64,000 bases of DNA from Streptomyces sp. MMBL 11-1 (GCF_028622875.1 NZ_CP117709.1:4095001-4159000), one strand, 5' to 3'. Counted from the stretch's first letter, positions 40,015-49,727 are shown. Program-made: numbers and translations. The notes: generated by a model from the letters alone, not told the origin.

Positions 40015-42057
40015 CTACAGCGGGACGACCGTCGCCTCGGTGGCCTTCACGCTGGTCCAGACGGTGCTCCCGTCGGCGATGCCCAGGTCGACGGCGGCCC
40101 CCGGGGTGATCTCCGCGATCAGATCCGGGGCCTCGGCGGAGGTGATCAGCAGCCGCAGCCGGCTGCCGCCCGAGGTGATCTCACGGACCGTGCCGGGCCA
40201 GACGTTGCGCGGGCTGCCGGTGGGCCGCTCCCGGTGTACGGAGACGGCTTCCGGCGCGATGACCGCGAGGGCGTCCGTGCCCGCCGGGAGGGGTTCGGCG
40301 ACCACGAGGTGGCCGCCGCCCTCCAGGGCCAGGCCGTCCGCGGTGGCGGTGCCGGACCAGGCGTTGCGGCCCAGCATCCGGGCCACCCACGGCGAGCGCG
40401 GGTGCCGGGTGACCTCGGCGGGCGGCTCGTCCTGGACGACCCGGCCGTCCTCCAGCACCAGGACCCGGTCGGCCAGCGAGACGGCCTCGACCGGGTCGTG
40501 GGTGACGATCAGGCAGACCCCGCCGAAGTCCGCGAGGTGCCCGCGCAGGGTGTGCCGCACCCGGGCCCGGGTGGTCTGGTCGAGGGCGGCGAGCGGTTCG
40601 TCCAGCAGCAGCAGGCGGGGGCGGGCCGCCAGCGCGCGGGCCAGGGCGACCCGCTGGGCCTGGCCGCCGGAGAGCCGGCCGGGCTTCCGGTGGGCGAGGT
40701 GGCCCACCCCGAGCCGGTCCAGCCAGCGCTGGGCCTCGCGCCGGGCCTCGGCGCGGGGCACGCCGTGGGCGCGGAGCCCGTACGCCGTGTTGGCCAGGGC
40801 GCTCAGGTGCGGGAAGAGCGCCCCGTCCTGGGGCACCCAGGCGACGCCCCGGCGGTGCGGGGGGAGTGCGGTGACGTCGCTGTCGCCGAGGCGCAGGGCG
40901 GCGTGCGCGCGGGGCGTGAGGCCGAGGAGGGCCCGCAGGAGCGTGGTCTTGCCCGCGCCGTTGGGGCCGACCACCGCGATGGTGGTGGAGCCCGGGGCGT
41001 CCAGGGTGAGGTGGGTGAAGCCGGTGACGTCGGCGTGCAGCGGCCAGGGTTCGGACGGCGCGGGCGTCGTCGTCGTACGGGGAGGCCCGTCGGCCCCTCC
41101 GGTTCCGCCGGTCCCGGTCCCGTGAGCGCCGGTTCTGTACGCTCCGGTCCCGTCGGTCCCGGTCCCGTACGTGCCGGTCGCCCCGTCCGTACCGGCGGAG
41201 CGGCCGGGAACGGACCGGCGGCCGGAGTCCCGGTGGTCGCCCGGGGTGCCGGTCCAGCGGCCCCGCAGCGCGATCAGGACGGTCATCGCGATGGCCAGGA
41301 GCAGCAGCGACACCGAGGTGGCGGCCTCCGGCGAGTCCTGGAGCAGCAGATAGACCTGGAGCGGCAGGGTCTGCGTGGTGCCGGGGAGGTTCCCGGCGAA
41401 GGTGATGGTCGCGCCGAACTCGCCGAGCGCCCGCGCCCAGGTCAGGGCGGCCCCGGCGATCAGCCCGGGGGCGACCATGGGCAGCGTCACGGTGAGGAAC
41501 ACCCGGACCGGCGAGGCCCCGAGGGAGGCCGCGGTCTCCTCGTACCGGGGGCGCAGCCCGCCGAGCGCGCCCTCCAGCGAGATGACCAGGAACGGCATGG
41601 CGACGAACGTCGCCGCGAGGACGGCCCCCGAGGTGTGGAAGGGGAGCGTGATGCCGAAGGTGCCCTCCAGCCAGGGGCCGAGGAGCCCGCGCCGCCCGAA
41701 CGCCAGCAGGAGGGCGACGCCGCCGACCGTGGGCGGCAGGACCATCGGCAGCAGGACCAGCGAGCGGACGAACGCTTTGCCGGGGAACGGCACCCGGGCC
41801 AGCAGCCAGGCCAGCGGCACCCCGAGCAGCAGGGAGAGCCCGAGCGCCCACAGGGAGACCAGCAGCGAGAGCCGCAGCGCCTCGGTGGTGGCCTCGGCGG
41901 TGAGATGGGCGCCGAGTTCACCCCAGGAGGTGCGGACCAGGATCCCGGCGAGCGGCAGCATCAGGAACGCCACGGCCAGCACGGCGGGCACCGTCAGCAG
42001 CAGGGGGGCGCCGGCCCCGGGGGCGCGGCGGCCGGGCCGTTTCGTCGGGGACCTCAT
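40015..42057 (-). CDS. modBC: Fused molybdate ABC transporter permease and ATPase (ModB-ModC)
   Basis: The 680-aa protein joins a permease and an ATPase. Residues about 1-270 have six TM helices and the EAA loop (ARALGEFGATITFAGNLPGT). A low-complexity Thr/Gly linker (about 275-340) follows. The ATPase (about 345-560) has Walker A GPNGAGKTT, signature LSGGQAQRVALARAL, Walker B LLLLDEPLAALD and the H-loop VTHD. A TOBE/MOP-type domain (about 610-680; GTVREITSGGSRLRLLITS) binds oxyanion. The usual ModB and ModC are separate; fusion is found in several actinobacteria. ModA is 109 bp upstream. Confidence 0.93.
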   Translation of the reverse strand: MRSPTKRPGRRAPGAGAPLLLTVPAVLAVAFLMLPLAGILVRTSWGELGAHLTAEATTEALRLSLLVSLWALGLSLLLGVPLAWLLARVPFPGKAFVRSLVLLPMVLPPTVGGVALLLAFGRRGLLGPWLEGTFGITLPFHTSGAVLAATFVAMPFLVISLEGALGGLRPRYEETAASLGASPVRVFLTVTLPMVAPGLIAGAALTWARALGEFGATITFAGNLPGTTQTLPLQVYLLLQDSPEAATSVSLLLLAIAMTVLIALRGRWTGTPGDHRDSGRRSVPGRSAGTDGATGTYGTGTDGTGAYRTGAHGTGTGGTGGADGPPRTTTTPAPSEPWPLHADVTGFTHLTLDAPGSTTIAVVGPNGAGKTTLLRALLGLTPRAHAALRLGDSDVTALPPHRRGVAWVPQDGALFPHLSALANTAYGLRAHGVPRAEARREAQRWLDRLGVGHLAHRKPGRLSGGQAQRVALARALAARPRLLLLDEPLAALDQTTRARVRHTLRGHLADFGGVCLIVTHDPVEAVSLADRVLVLEDGRVVQDEPPAEVTRHPRSPWVARMLGRNAWSGTATADGLALEGGGHLVVAEPLPAGTDALAVIAPEAVSVHRERPTGSPRNVWPGTVREITSGGSRLRLLITSAEAPDLIAEITPGAAVDLGIADGSTVWTSVKATEATVVPL

Positions 42058-42166
42058 CGGTGACCTCGTCGGGCTCGGGGGGCGGGCCCCGGGTGCCGTG
42101 CCCGGGGTGCGGTGTCCGGCAGGCCTGTCGGACCGTTCGCCACGGGCCCGCCGGGGGCCGGCGCGG

Positions 42167-43033
42167 TCACGGCTGCTGGAAGCCCGCGCCCCGGAGGATC
42201 TCCTGCGCGACGGGTGTGGAGAGCCAGGCGACGAACGCGGCGGCGGCCTCGCGGTGCTGCGACGTCTTCAGCGTGGCGGCCGGGTAGGAGGCGATGGCGT
42301 TCTGCTCGTCCGGGATCTCGACCGCGTCGACCTTGCCGGTGGCGGTCGCGGCGTCGGTCCGGTAGACGAGCCCGGCGTCCGCCTCGCCGAGCGAGACCTT
42401 GGACAGGACCGCGCGGACGTTGGGCTCCTGGGAGACCGGCTTCACGTCGATCTTCCGCGCTCGGAGGATCTGCTCGCCGTAGCGGCCCACCGGCACCTCG
42501 GGGGCGGCCAGGACCACCTTCAGCTTCGGATCGGCGAGGTCCTCCAGGCTCCCGACCTTCCGCGGGTTGCCCTCGCCGGTGGCGATGACCAGCCGGTTCC
42601 TGGCGATGACGGTCGGCTTCCCGGTGTCGTCGGCGAGGCCGGCCATCGTCCTGGCGTCGGCGGTGACCAGCGCGTCGGCGGGGGCGCCCTGCTTGACCTG
42701 TGCGGCCAGTTCCTGGGAGCCGGCGAAGGAGAACGTCACCTCGGTGCCGGGGTTCTCCTTCTCGTAAGCGGCCCCCGCCGCCTTGAAGACGTCCGTCAGG
42801 GAGGAGGCGGCCAGCACGGTCAGGTCGGCCGCGGGGGCGCCCGTCGCCGACCCCGGGCCGCTGCCCCCGCCCGTGTCCTCGGCCGGGCCGGAGCCGTTGC
42901 CGCAGGCGGCGAGCGGGATCAGGAGGGCGCAGGCCAGGGCGGCGGCGGCCGCACGGCGGCGATCGGTCGCGGGGCGGTGGCCGGTCACGCGGCGGTGGCC
43001 GGTCACGCTGCGGTGGCTGATCAGCGGGGGCAT
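42167..43033 (-). CDS. modA: Molybdate-binding lipoprotein
   Basis: The 288-aa protein has a signal with lipobox LIPLAAC and a ModA fold: [69 protein letters not shown] and [20 protein letters not shown]. It captures molybdate or tungstate outside the membrane for the ModBC transporter. The N-terminus before the hydrophobic core contains a doubled VTGHR repeat, so the true start might be later. AAGGAG lies about 10 bp before ATG 43033. Confidence 0.94.
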   Translation of the reverse strand: MPPLISHRSVTGHRRVTGHRPATDRRRAAAAALACALLIPLAACGNGSGPAEDTGGGSGPGSATGAPAADLTVLAASSLTDVFKAAGAAYEKENPGTEVTFSFAGSQELAAQVKQGAPADALVTADARTMAGLADDTGKPTVIARNRLVIATGEGNPRKVGSLEDLADPKLKVVLAAPEVPVGRYGEQILRARKIDVKPVSQEPNVRAVLSKVSLGEADAGLVYRTDAATATGKVDAVEIPDEQNAIASYPAATLKTSQHREAAAAFVAWLSTPVAQEILRGAGFQQP

Positions 43034-43071
43034 GAGGGCCGGGCTCCTTGGGTCTCGTCGTCGGCCGGTCT

Positions 43072-43467
43072 TCAGACGCGGTCGATGTGCACGCTGGTCG
43101 ACTTCACCCGGGCGGTCGCCCGCATGCCGACCTCAAGGCCCAGTTCCTCCACCGCCTCCCGGGTCAGGAGCGAGACGAGCCGGTGCGGACCGGCCTGGAT
43201 CTCGACCTGGGCCGCGATGTCGCCGAGTTTCACCGCGGTGACGATGCCCGGGAACGCGTTGCGGGCCGAGGTGTACACGGCCTCGTCCTCGCCGCCCGCG
43301 CCCTGGCCGACCTCGATCGAGAAGGCGGCCAGCGCGCGGCCGTCGATCAGCCGCCGGCCGGCCTCGTCGCGATGGGTCGCGACCCGGCCGGCATCCGCCC
43401 AGCGGCGTGCGGTGTCGGGGCTGACCCCGAGGAGTCGTGCTGCCTGGCCGATTGTGTAGGACTGCAT
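43072..43467 (-). CDS. HTH-TOBE regulator of the molybdate genes
   Basis: The 131-aa protein has a MerR-like helix-turn-helix ([20 protein letters not shown], then [12 protein letters not shown]) and a C-terminal TOBE/molbindin domain ([20 protein letters not shown], then [20 protein letters not shown]). It likely senses molybdate and controls modA-modBC downstream on the same strand (38 bp). ATG 43467 lacks a ribosome-binding site; a promoter with -10 close to the ATG suggests a leaderless mRNA. The longer frame to 43665 is non-coding in appearance. Confidence 0.87.
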   Translation of the reverse strand: MQSYTIGQAARLLGVSPDTARRWADAGRVATHRDEAGRRLIDGRALAAFSIEVGQGAGGEDEAVYTSARNAFPGIVTAVKLGDIAAQVEIQAGPHRLVSLLTREAVEELGLEVGMRATARVKSTSVHIDRV

Positions 43468-43510
43468 GTGCGGCACGCTAGACCCATCGGGCTGGCATCT
43501 GCCAATCTCT
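43468..43510 (-). promoter_or_regulatory. Promoter and palindromic operator of the molybdate operon
   Basis: Leftward, TTGGCA (overlapping 43500-43505), a 17-bp spacer and TCTAGC, then the ATG about 12 bp on. The -35 lies in the palindrome TGGCATCTGCCA (43493-43504: TGGCA, TC, TGCCA). This fits an autoregulated, short-leader or leaderless promoter. The remaining region up to 43753 (about 240 bp) is G/C-rich with two direct copies of CACGTGCCCCGGGCCGCGCC-like sequence and no ORF I can support. Confidence 0.5.
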
Positions 43511-43753
43511 GGACGATGATCCATCGCAGGTACGGAGGATCTCGGAGGAACGTACGGGGTGCGCGCACCGGACGGTACGGGCCGCGCGGACCGGCCGCGC
43601 CGGGTGCCGTGCCGGGTGCCGAGCCGGATACGTGCCCCGGGCCGCGCCCGGCACGTGCCCCGCACGTGCCCCGGGCCGCGCCGGGCAGGGGAACGGGCCG
43701 CACCGGGGGTCCGGTCGCGGCCCGCACCTCGACGGTCCTGTGACGGTCCCGGA

Positions 43754-44554
43754 TCAGGTCGCCGGGCTCATCGACGGCATCTCCCCCTGGGTGGTGGTCA
43801 CGTCGATCACGGTGAACGGGGCGCCCTGCGGGTCGCTGAGCCCCGCGAACCGGCCGAACGGGCTGTCCACCGGCCCGTCCCGCAGCACCCCGCCGCGCTC
43901 GGTCGCCTTCGCCACGGCGGCGTCGCAGTCCGCCACGGCGAAGTGCACGTTCAGATACGCGGGCGCCTCCGACGGGAAGTCGTCGCCCATCGCCATCCGG
44001 CCCAGGACCGCCTCCCCCCGGACGTCGTACACGGAGAAGTCCAGCGACTCTTCGTCGAGCTTCCGCACGGTGTAGGGGAAGACCGATGCGTAGAACGCGT
44101 CCACCTTCTCCGGCTCCCGGGTGAGGACCTCGCCCCAGCAGTACCCGCCGGGCGTGCCCATCTCCGTCTCGAATCCCTCGTGGCTGCCGGCCTGCCAGAT
44201 GCCGAAGACGGCTCCGCCCGGGTCGCGGGCCAGAGCCATCGTGCCGAACTCGTCGACCCGCATCGGCTCCATCAGCACCTCGCCGCCGCTCGCGCGGACC
44301 TTCTCCGCGGTCGCGGCCGCGTCCGCGGACGCGAGGTACAGGCACCACGCCGACTGGCCCTCCGCGCCCGGCATCGGCGGGACCACGGCCGCCGCCGCCC
44401 TGCCGTCCGCGTACGCCTGCGTGTAGTTGCCGAACTCCGACGAACTCTCGCCGAACGTCCAGCCGAGCACGTCACCGTAGAAGCTCTTGGCGCCCTCGAC
44501 GTCGGCGAACATGGCGTCCGCCCAGCACGGGGTTCCCTCGGGTTGTACAGCCAT
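43754..44554 (-). CDS. VOC-family protein with two glyoxalase-like domains
   Basis: The 266-aa protein has two VOC repeats. The first (about 10-125) includes PCWADAMFADVEGAKSFYGD and RVDEFGTMALARDPGGAVFG; the second (about 135-260) includes GYCWGEVLTREPEKVDAFYA and FGRFAGLSDPQGAPFTVID. The fold binds a metal and acts on small molecules; the reaction is not predictable. ATG 44554 has AAGGA upstream. A promoter-like TAGCGT lies about 80 bp upstream. Confidence 0.9.
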   Translation of the reverse strand: MAVQPEGTPCWADAMFADVEGAKSFYGDVLGWTFGESSSEFGNYTQAYADGRAAAAVVPPMPGAEGQSAWCLYLASADAAATAEKVRASGGEVLMEPMRVDEFGTMALARDPGGAVFGIWQAGSHEGFETEMGTPGGYCWGEVLTREPEKVDAFYASVFPYTVRKLDEESLDFSVYDVRGEAVLGRMAMGDDFPSEAPAYLNVHFAVADCDAAVAKATERGGVLRDGPVDSPFGRFAGLSDPQGAPFTVIDVTTTQGEMPSMSPAT

Positions 44555-44736
44555 GGTGCCGGTCCTTCCCTGCCCTGGAGTCCCTGATTCTCGGCCCCGC
44601 CCGTACGGGTCCCCACCCGCACCGGCAACGCTAGTCAGCACGGGGCCGGTACGCGCGTCGGGAGGAGTCCGGGAGAGGCCCGGGAGGGGGCCGGGGGAAG
44701 CCCCGGAGGGGAGGCGCCCAGGGCTTCCGGCAGCTC

Positions 44737-44940
44737 TCAGGAGGAGCCGGTCCGGTGCCGGGCGGGTCGCTCCTGCGCGGCGTAATCCGGGCAGTCGGGG
44801 TTCTCGCAGGGGCCCGCGCGCCAGACCGGGACGAAGATCCCGAGGGACTTGTGGCGGTGGATCTCGGAAGGGACGGGCTGTTTGCAGGTCGGGCACATGA
44901 AAGCGGCCCGCTGTCGGGTGTCACGCTCTTTGCTGGCCAT
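44737..44940 (-). CDS. Small zinc-ribbon protein
   Basis: The 67-aa protein has two Cys pairs, CPTCKQP and CENPDC, the metal site of a zinc ribbon, between polar ends. It is a recurring small Streptomyces protein of unknown function. The promoter may be leaderless: leftward TTTCCA (44975-44970), 17 bp, TATCGT (44952-44947), then the ATG 7 bp after the -10. Confidence 0.75.
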   Translation of the reverse strand: MASKERDTRQRAAFMCPTCKQPVPSEIHRHKSLGIFVPVWRAGPCENPDCPDYAAQERPARHRTGSS

Positions 44941-45021
44941 TTATTCACGATAGGCGGGGCGGGAGATTTTGGAAAGTCTTTCCCTTTGCGTTGCCGGGAA
45001 ATGGCGTCGCTTTCCGTGACC

Positions 45022-45996
45022 CTACTCTTCCGTATCGGTGTCGGGCGCGTTCGTGGAGCCCGGACTTCTCGCCGGACGGCGCAGGCTCAGGGTCACCGAA
45101 ATCGCCAGGATGACGACGATCACCGCGAGGCTCACCGGCGACGGAATCTCCGGGATGGAGGTGCTGATCATCTTGTGGGAGGCCTGGAGGAGGAGCTTGA
45201 CCGCGATGAAGGCGAGGATGACCGCCAAGCCGTGGCTCAGGTAGTGGAACCGGTCCAGCAGGCCCGCCAGCAGGAAGTACAGGGCCCGCAGCCCCAGGAT
45301 CGCGAAGGCGTTGCTGGTGTAGACGATGAACAGCTCGTCGCTGACCGCGAGCACCGCGGGCACGCTGTCGACCGCGAAGATCAGGTCGGCCGCCTCGATC
45401 GCGGCGACCACCGCCAGCAGCGGGGTGGCCACCCGCCGCCCCTCTTCCCGGACGACGAAGTGCGTGCCGGAATAATGGTCCTGGACCGGCATCACTTTCC
45501 GCAGCAGCCGCACCGCGAAGCTCTTGCCCGGGTCGAAATTCTCCTCCTGGCCGCTGAGGATTTTATAGCTGCTGTAGAAAAGGACCGCGGCGAAGAGGAA
45601 CAGCACGAAGGTGAAGCGGTTGACCACCGCGACGCCGAGGGTCAGGAACACCGCACGGAACACCAGTGCGCCGATGACGCCGAAGAAAAGCACCCGGTGC
45701 TGGTACTCCCGGGGCACCTTGAAATACGCGAAGATCAGCGCGAAGACGAAGAGGTTGTCGACCGAGAGGCTCTTCTCCAGCAGCCAGGCGGTGGTGTACT
45801 CCGTACCGGCGGTGGTGCCGAGGGTCAGGAAGACCACCGCGCCGAAGAGCAGCGCGAGGCTCACCCACAGCGCGCTCCACAGCCCGGCCTCCTTGAAGCC
45901 GATCACATGCGCCTTGCGGTGCGCCAGGAGGTCGACCGTCAGCGAGACGACGACGGTCACGGCGAACACGATCCAGAGCCACACCGGTACGTCCAC
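45022..45996 (-). CDS. TerC-family integral membrane protein
   Basis: The 324-aa protein has eight or nine TM helices and the two TerC acidic motifs: LEKSLSVDNLFVFALIFAYF and AADLIFAVDSVPAVLAVSD. TerC/Alx proteins are linked to manganese export or tellurite resistance. The C-terminus is a short polar tail. The gene lies 24 bp after the enoyl-CoA hydratase gene, so it may be read from the conservon operon. No riboswitch fits in the short gap. Confidence 0.93.
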   Translation of the reverse strand: MDVPVWLWIVFAVTVVVSLTVDLLAHRKAHVIGFKEAGLWSALWVSLALLFGAVVFLTLGTTAGTEYTTAWLLEKSLSVDNLFVFALIFAYFKVPREYQHRVLFFGVIGALVFRAVFLTLGVAVVNRFTFVLFLFAAVLFYSSYKILSGQEENFDPGKSFAVRLLRKVMPVQDHYSGTHFVVREEGRRVATPLLAVVAAIEAADLIFAVDSVPAVLAVSDELFIVYTSNAFAILGLRALYFLLAGLLDRFHYLSHGLAVILAFIAVKLLLQASHKMISTSIPEIPSPVSLAVIVVILAISVTLSLRRPARSPGSTNAPDTDTEE

Positions 45997-46020
45997 GCCG
46001 GAGTCCTCCCACTCGGGTCC

Positions 46021-46836
46021 TTACGAGTGTGACCCGGCCGATCCGCCACCGCCCGCCGGGGACCGCCGGGTGGCGGCCGCGACCGAGGCCATCAGCTCCG
46101 CGTCGAGGAACGAGGGGTCGGCCAGCCGGGTGGCGGCGGCGTAGGAGTTCAGCAGGGCCTTGGTGACCCGCAGGGCGGCCTCCGGGCGGCGGACCACCGG
46201 CTTCGCCCAGGCGGCGACCGCGGCGTCCAGCTCCGCCTCGGGCACCACCCGCTGGAGCACCGACAGCTCGCGGGCCTCGGCGGCGTCGAAGGACCGCCCG
46301 GTGAGGATCAGCTCGCGGACCCGGGCCGCGCCCACCTCGTGGATCAGCCGGGGCAGCAGCCCGCCCCAGGCGGTCGGCAGCCCGAGCGCCAGCTCCGGCA
46401 GCCGGAAGGCGGCGGTGTCCGCGCCGACCCGCAGATCGCAGGCGAGGGCCAGCGCGAACCCCGCGCCGACCGCCTTGCCCTGCACCCGGGCGATGGTCAC
46501 CGCCCGGCTGCCGGAGATCGCCTCGCAGACCCGGCGGGCCTTCTCCCCGGCGATCCGGATGCCCCGGCCGGCGGGGTCCTCCTCCAGCCACTGACCGAAC
46601 TCGGTACGGTCGCCGCCCAGGCAGAAGTCGTCCCCCGCGCCGCTGAGGACCAGCACCCGCACCTCGGGGTCCGGGGCGGCGAGGACGTCCAGCAGCTCGT
46701 CGAGCATCGCCTCGGTCACCGCGTTGCCGCTCGTGGGCGCGTGCAGCTCCACATGCAGGACGGCCCCCTCGCGCCTGCTGCGTACCGTCGCCGACTGGTC
46801 GCCCGCGGTCAGGAAGCCGGGGAGCGAGAGCTTCAC
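46021..46836 (-). CDS. Enoyl-CoA hydratase/isomerase family protein
   Basis: The 271-aa protein has a crotonase fold: VLVLSGAGDDFCLGGDRTEF (oxyanion hole), RVQGKAVGAGFALALACDLR (second oxyanion loop), FRLPELALGLPTAWGGLLPR. Crotonase-fold enzymes act on acyl-CoA esters. The GTG 46836 overlaps the stop of the upstream P450 (GTGA), so they are coupled. A P450 and crotonase could modify the same acyl compound (inference). Confidence 0.9.
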   Translation of the reverse strand: MKLSLPGFLTAGDQSATVRSRREGAVLHVELHAPTSGNAVTEAMLDELLDVLAAPDPEVRVLVLSGAGDDFCLGGDRTEFGQWLEEDPAGRGIRIAGEKARRVCEAISGSRAVTIARVQGKAVGAGFALALACDLRVGADTAAFRLPELALGLPTAWGGLLPRLIHEVGAARVRELILTGRSFDAAEARELSVLQRVVPEAELDAAVAAWAKPVVRRPEAALRVTKALLNSYAAATRLADPSFLDAELMASVAAATRRSPAGGGGSAGSHS

Positions 46837-48086
46837 AGGGCCACGCCCAGGGAGGTGATCCGTCTGAAGACCATCCGGGGGGCGTACACCGGCCGCGACA
46901 CGGTGTGCAGGGTGGGGAAACGATCCAGCATCCGTGCCAGCAGCGTCCGCGCCTCCAGCTTGGCCAGCGCCGCGCCCAGGCAGTAGTGCACCCCGCCGCC
47001 GAAGGTGAGGTGGCTGCCGCCGCGCAGGATGTCGAAGGCGTCCGGATCCGGGTTCCGCCGCGGATCGTGGTTGGCCGCGCCGTACAGGACGTGGATCATG
47101 CTGTCCTTCTTGATCGGGACCCCGGCCAGGACGGTGTCCTCGGCGGCGATCCGGGTGTTGATGTGGATGGGCGGATCGTGGCGCAGCACCTCGTCGACGG
47201 CCGCGTCGATGTGTTCCGGGTACTTCCGCAGCCACGCCCACCGGCCGGGCTCGGTCAGCAGGGAGGTCATCGAGGAGAGCAGCGTCGCGGTGGTCTCCAG
47301 CGAGGCGATGGTGACGAACATCGTGAGCCGGTAGAGGATCTCGTCCGCCCGCTCCCGGTCCGGCTCCATGGCGTCCCAGGTGTGGATCCAGCCGGTCAGC
47401 ACGTCGTGGCGGGGCTCCGCCCGGCGGCGGGCGACCAGATCGGTGAAGTAGGCCCGCAACCGCAGGGTCGCCGCCGCGGAGACGGTGAGCTGCGACCTGG
47501 TGGGGAGCAGTTCCTGGGCGAAGACCTGGTTGTGCGTGATCTCCAGGATGTCCGGGTAGTCCTCGGGCGGTATCCCCAGCCAGCCGCCGACGGTGGTGAT
47601 CGGCAGCTGCTCGCTGACGGTGGAGACGAAGTCCGCCTCGCCCCAGCGGAGCTTCTCCGCCAGCTCGTCCAGCAGCCGGTCGGCGTCGCGCTCGACGTCG
47701 GGGGTGAGGCGTTCGATGGTGGAACGGTCGAAGAGATTGCCCAGCGAGCGGCGCTGGCAGGTGTGCTCGGGGGCGTTGAGCCGGGAGAGGGTGGTGGTCA
47801 TCTCCCGGGTCGCGATCGCGTCCCACTGCTTGGAGTCGTCCTGCCGCTCCTGCCAGGCGAGGTCCGGGACGAGCCAGTTGCGGCCCCGGAGCACCTGGCT
47901 GCAGGCGTCGAAGCCGGTGACGAAATAGCCGTTCCACGGAGCGCGGACGACGTCACCCATCGTCCGCAGCTCCGCGAGTATTCCGTACGGCTCGGCCTGT
48001 CCTTCCGGCGAATTGAGTCTGCGGAGCAGACCGATGACCGCACGCCGTCCGTCGGGCGCCCTGGATGTACCGCCAGTGATGCTCAC
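46833..48086 (-). CDS. Cytochrome P450 (CYP154-like, with intact ExxR)
   Basis: The 417-aa P450 has heme-binding LTFGGGVHYCLGAALAKLEA, the I-helix region IASLETTATLLSS, and DEVLRHDPPIHINTR, in which ExxR (EVLR) is present. It is a soluble class I P450 that needs ferredoxin; none is encoded here. GTG 48086 follows GAGGAA. It sits 166 bp after the conservon P450, in a position where a CYP154-type enzyme accompanies a CYP157-type one in other Streptomyces conservons (from memory). Confidence 0.9.
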   Translation of the reverse strand: MSITGGTSRAPDGRRAVIGLLRRLNSPEGQAEPYGILAELRTMGDVVRAPWNGYFVTGFDACSQVLRGRNWLVPDLAWQERQDDSKQWDAIATREMTTTLSRLNAPEHTCQRRSLGNLFDRSTIERLTPDVERDADRLLDELAEKLRWGEADFVSTVSEQLPITTVGGWLGIPPEDYPDILEITHNQVFAQELLPTRSQLTVSAAATLRLRAYFTDLVARRRAEPRHDVLTGWIHTWDAMEPDRERADEILYRLTMFVTIASLETTATLLSSMTSLLTEPGRWAWLRKYPEHIDAAVDEVLRHDPPIHINTRIAAEDTVLAGVPIKKDSMIHVLYGAANHDPRRNPDPDAFDILRGGSHLTFGGGVHYCLGAALAKLEARTLLARMLDRFPTLHTVSRPVYAPRMVFRRITSLGVAL

Positions 48087-48252
48087 ACAGAGTTCCTCGA
48101 CCTAGGCCCGTGGTTACCGCACTGAACCTACCCCTCCGGATATCGGCGCCAAGCATCGTTCTTTGTTGCCCCCGTCACATGCAATCGTCACTAAATGCCC
48201 GTTGTTATCGGTGCATTGTCGGCGTCCGGCCTGCGTATGGCCCGCGCGCGGG

Positions 48253-49662
48253 TCATACGCGGAACACGTCGAGGAACGAACTCCACCAGCCCTTCTGCTT
48301 CTTGGCGGGCTCCTGGGCGTGACGGGGCGTCACCGGCGGTGCGGCGGGCGCGTTGCGGAACGGGTCGGGCAGCTGGGCCGAGGTCGGGGCCGGGGGCTGC
48401 GCCCCGGTCCCCGCACGCCGCGCGGCCGTCGGGGTGAACCGTACGGGCAGCGCGACCAGCGCCCGGTGGAACGGGCCCGGCCGCCAGGCCACACCCGAGG
48501 CGGGTACGGCCAGCGCGAGGTCCGGGACGGTGTTGAGGATCTTCTCGATCGCGGTGAGCGCGATCAGCGTCGCGGGCGACTTGGCCGGGCACACGTGCGG
48601 ACCCGCGCCCCAGGCCAGGTGGGCGCCCTTGCTCAGGGTCTGGCGCGCGTCGGTGAGCCCCGGGTCGCTGTTCGCGGCGGCGAAGCTGATCAGCACGGGG
48701 GTCTCCGCCTTCAGCGTCACCCCGTCCAGCTCGATGTCCCGCACCGGGTAGTGCGTCGCGTAGTTGGCGATCGGCGGGTTGTTCCACAGGACGTCGTCCA
48801 GCGCGTCCTCGACGAGCAGCCCCGAACCGCGCCGGTCGGGCGTGCCCGGCTGGTCGCCCGCGAGCATCAGCAGCAGCGCGTTGCCGATCAGATTGCGCTC
48901 CGGCTCCACGCCCGCGCCCATCAGCATCACCAGCTGGTCCTTCAGCTCCTCGTCCCGCAGCCCCGCCGGGTGCTGGATCAGCCAGGAGGTGATGTCCTCG
49001 CCGGGCTGGCGGCGCTTGATCGCGACCAGCTCCATCAGGCACTCGGTCAGCTCGGCGTTGGCGCGGAGCACGTCCTCGCCGTCGAAGATGGCGGACATCG
49101 AGCGGGTCAGCCGGTCGCCGATATCGCCGGGGCAGCCGAAGAGCTGGTTGAACAGCAGCAGCGGCAGGAGCTTGGCGTACTCGTTGAGCAGGTCGGCGGT
49201 GCCGCGCTCGATGAACTGGTCGATCAGGTAGTCGGCGATCCGCTCGACGTCCCTGCTCAGCCTGGAGCTGTTGAGCCGGGACAGCGACTCGGTGACCGCC
49301 TTGCGCAGCCGCAGGTGCTCCGCGCCGTCGGTGAACAGGCAGTTGGGCCGGTACACCATCATCGGCAGCACGGGGCTGTCCATGGGGACGGCGCCCTCGC
49401 GCAGCGCGGCCCAGTGCCGCGAGTCCCGCGCGAACAGCGCCGGGTTCTGCAGCACCCGCAGCGCCGCCTCGTGCTGCACGATCAGGGTGGCCTCCACCCC
49501 CGGGGCCAGCTCGATGGGCGCGGCGGGGCCGTGCGTCCTGGCCGCGTCGTAGAAGCGGTGCGGGTCGGCGGCGAACTCCGGCCCGTACAGCGACGTCTGC
49601 TGCTGGTGCATGGGGCACCCGGCGGGGGCGCTGTACGGGTTGGCTCCCGGCTGCGGGTCCAT
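48253..49662 (-). CDS. cvnE: Conservon cytochrome P450 lacking ExxR (CYP157-like, CvnE)
   Basis: The 469-aa P450 has heme loop LAWGAGPHVCPAKSPATLIA with the Cys ligand. The region where ExxR should be reads LDDVLWNNPPIANYATHYPV, that is D-x-x-W in place of E-x-x-R. Loss of ExxR is described for CYP157 enzymes of Streptomyces conservons. An unusual disordered tail (about 405-469) is Pro/Ala-rich and ends KGWWSSFLDVF. It follows cvnD by 65 bp. The P450 may be a sensor or an atypical enzyme. Confidence 0.9.
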   Translation of the reverse strand: MDPQPGANPYSAPAGCPMHQQQTSLYGPEFAADPHRFYDAARTHGPAAPIELAPGVEATLIVQHEAALRVLQNPALFARDSRHWAALREGAVPMDSPVLPMMVYRPNCLFTDGAEHLRLRKAVTESLSRLNSSRLSRDVERIADYLIDQFIERGTADLLNEYAKLLPLLLFNQLFGCPGDIGDRLTRSMSAIFDGEDVLRANAELTECLMELVAIKRRQPGEDITSWLIQHPAGLRDEELKDQLVMLMGAGVEPERNLIGNALLLMLAGDQPGTPDRRGSGLLVEDALDDVLWNNPPIANYATHYPVRDIELDGVTLKAETPVLISFAAANSDPGLTDARQTLSKGAHLAWGAGPHVCPAKSPATLIALTAIEKILNTVPDLALAVPASGVAWRPGPFHRALVALPVRFTPTAARRAGTGAQPPAPTSAQLPDPFRNAPAAPPVTPRHAQEPAKKQKGWWSSFLDVFRV

Positions 49663-49727
49663 GGCGGCTTCCTCGGTGTGATCGCGGGGCCCGGTCGGCC
49701 CCGGCTCGGGATACGTGTGGGGGTGCG

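Noticed and set aside
43511..43753. Possible small gene between the HTH-TOBE and VOC genes
   Set aside because: The open frames have no ribosome-binding site, are made of Arg/Gly/Pro and overlap repeated CACGTGCCCC sequence.
45997..46020. Manganese (yybP-ykoY) riboswitch before terC
   Set aside because: Only 24 bp separates terC from the upstream gene, too short for the aptamer.
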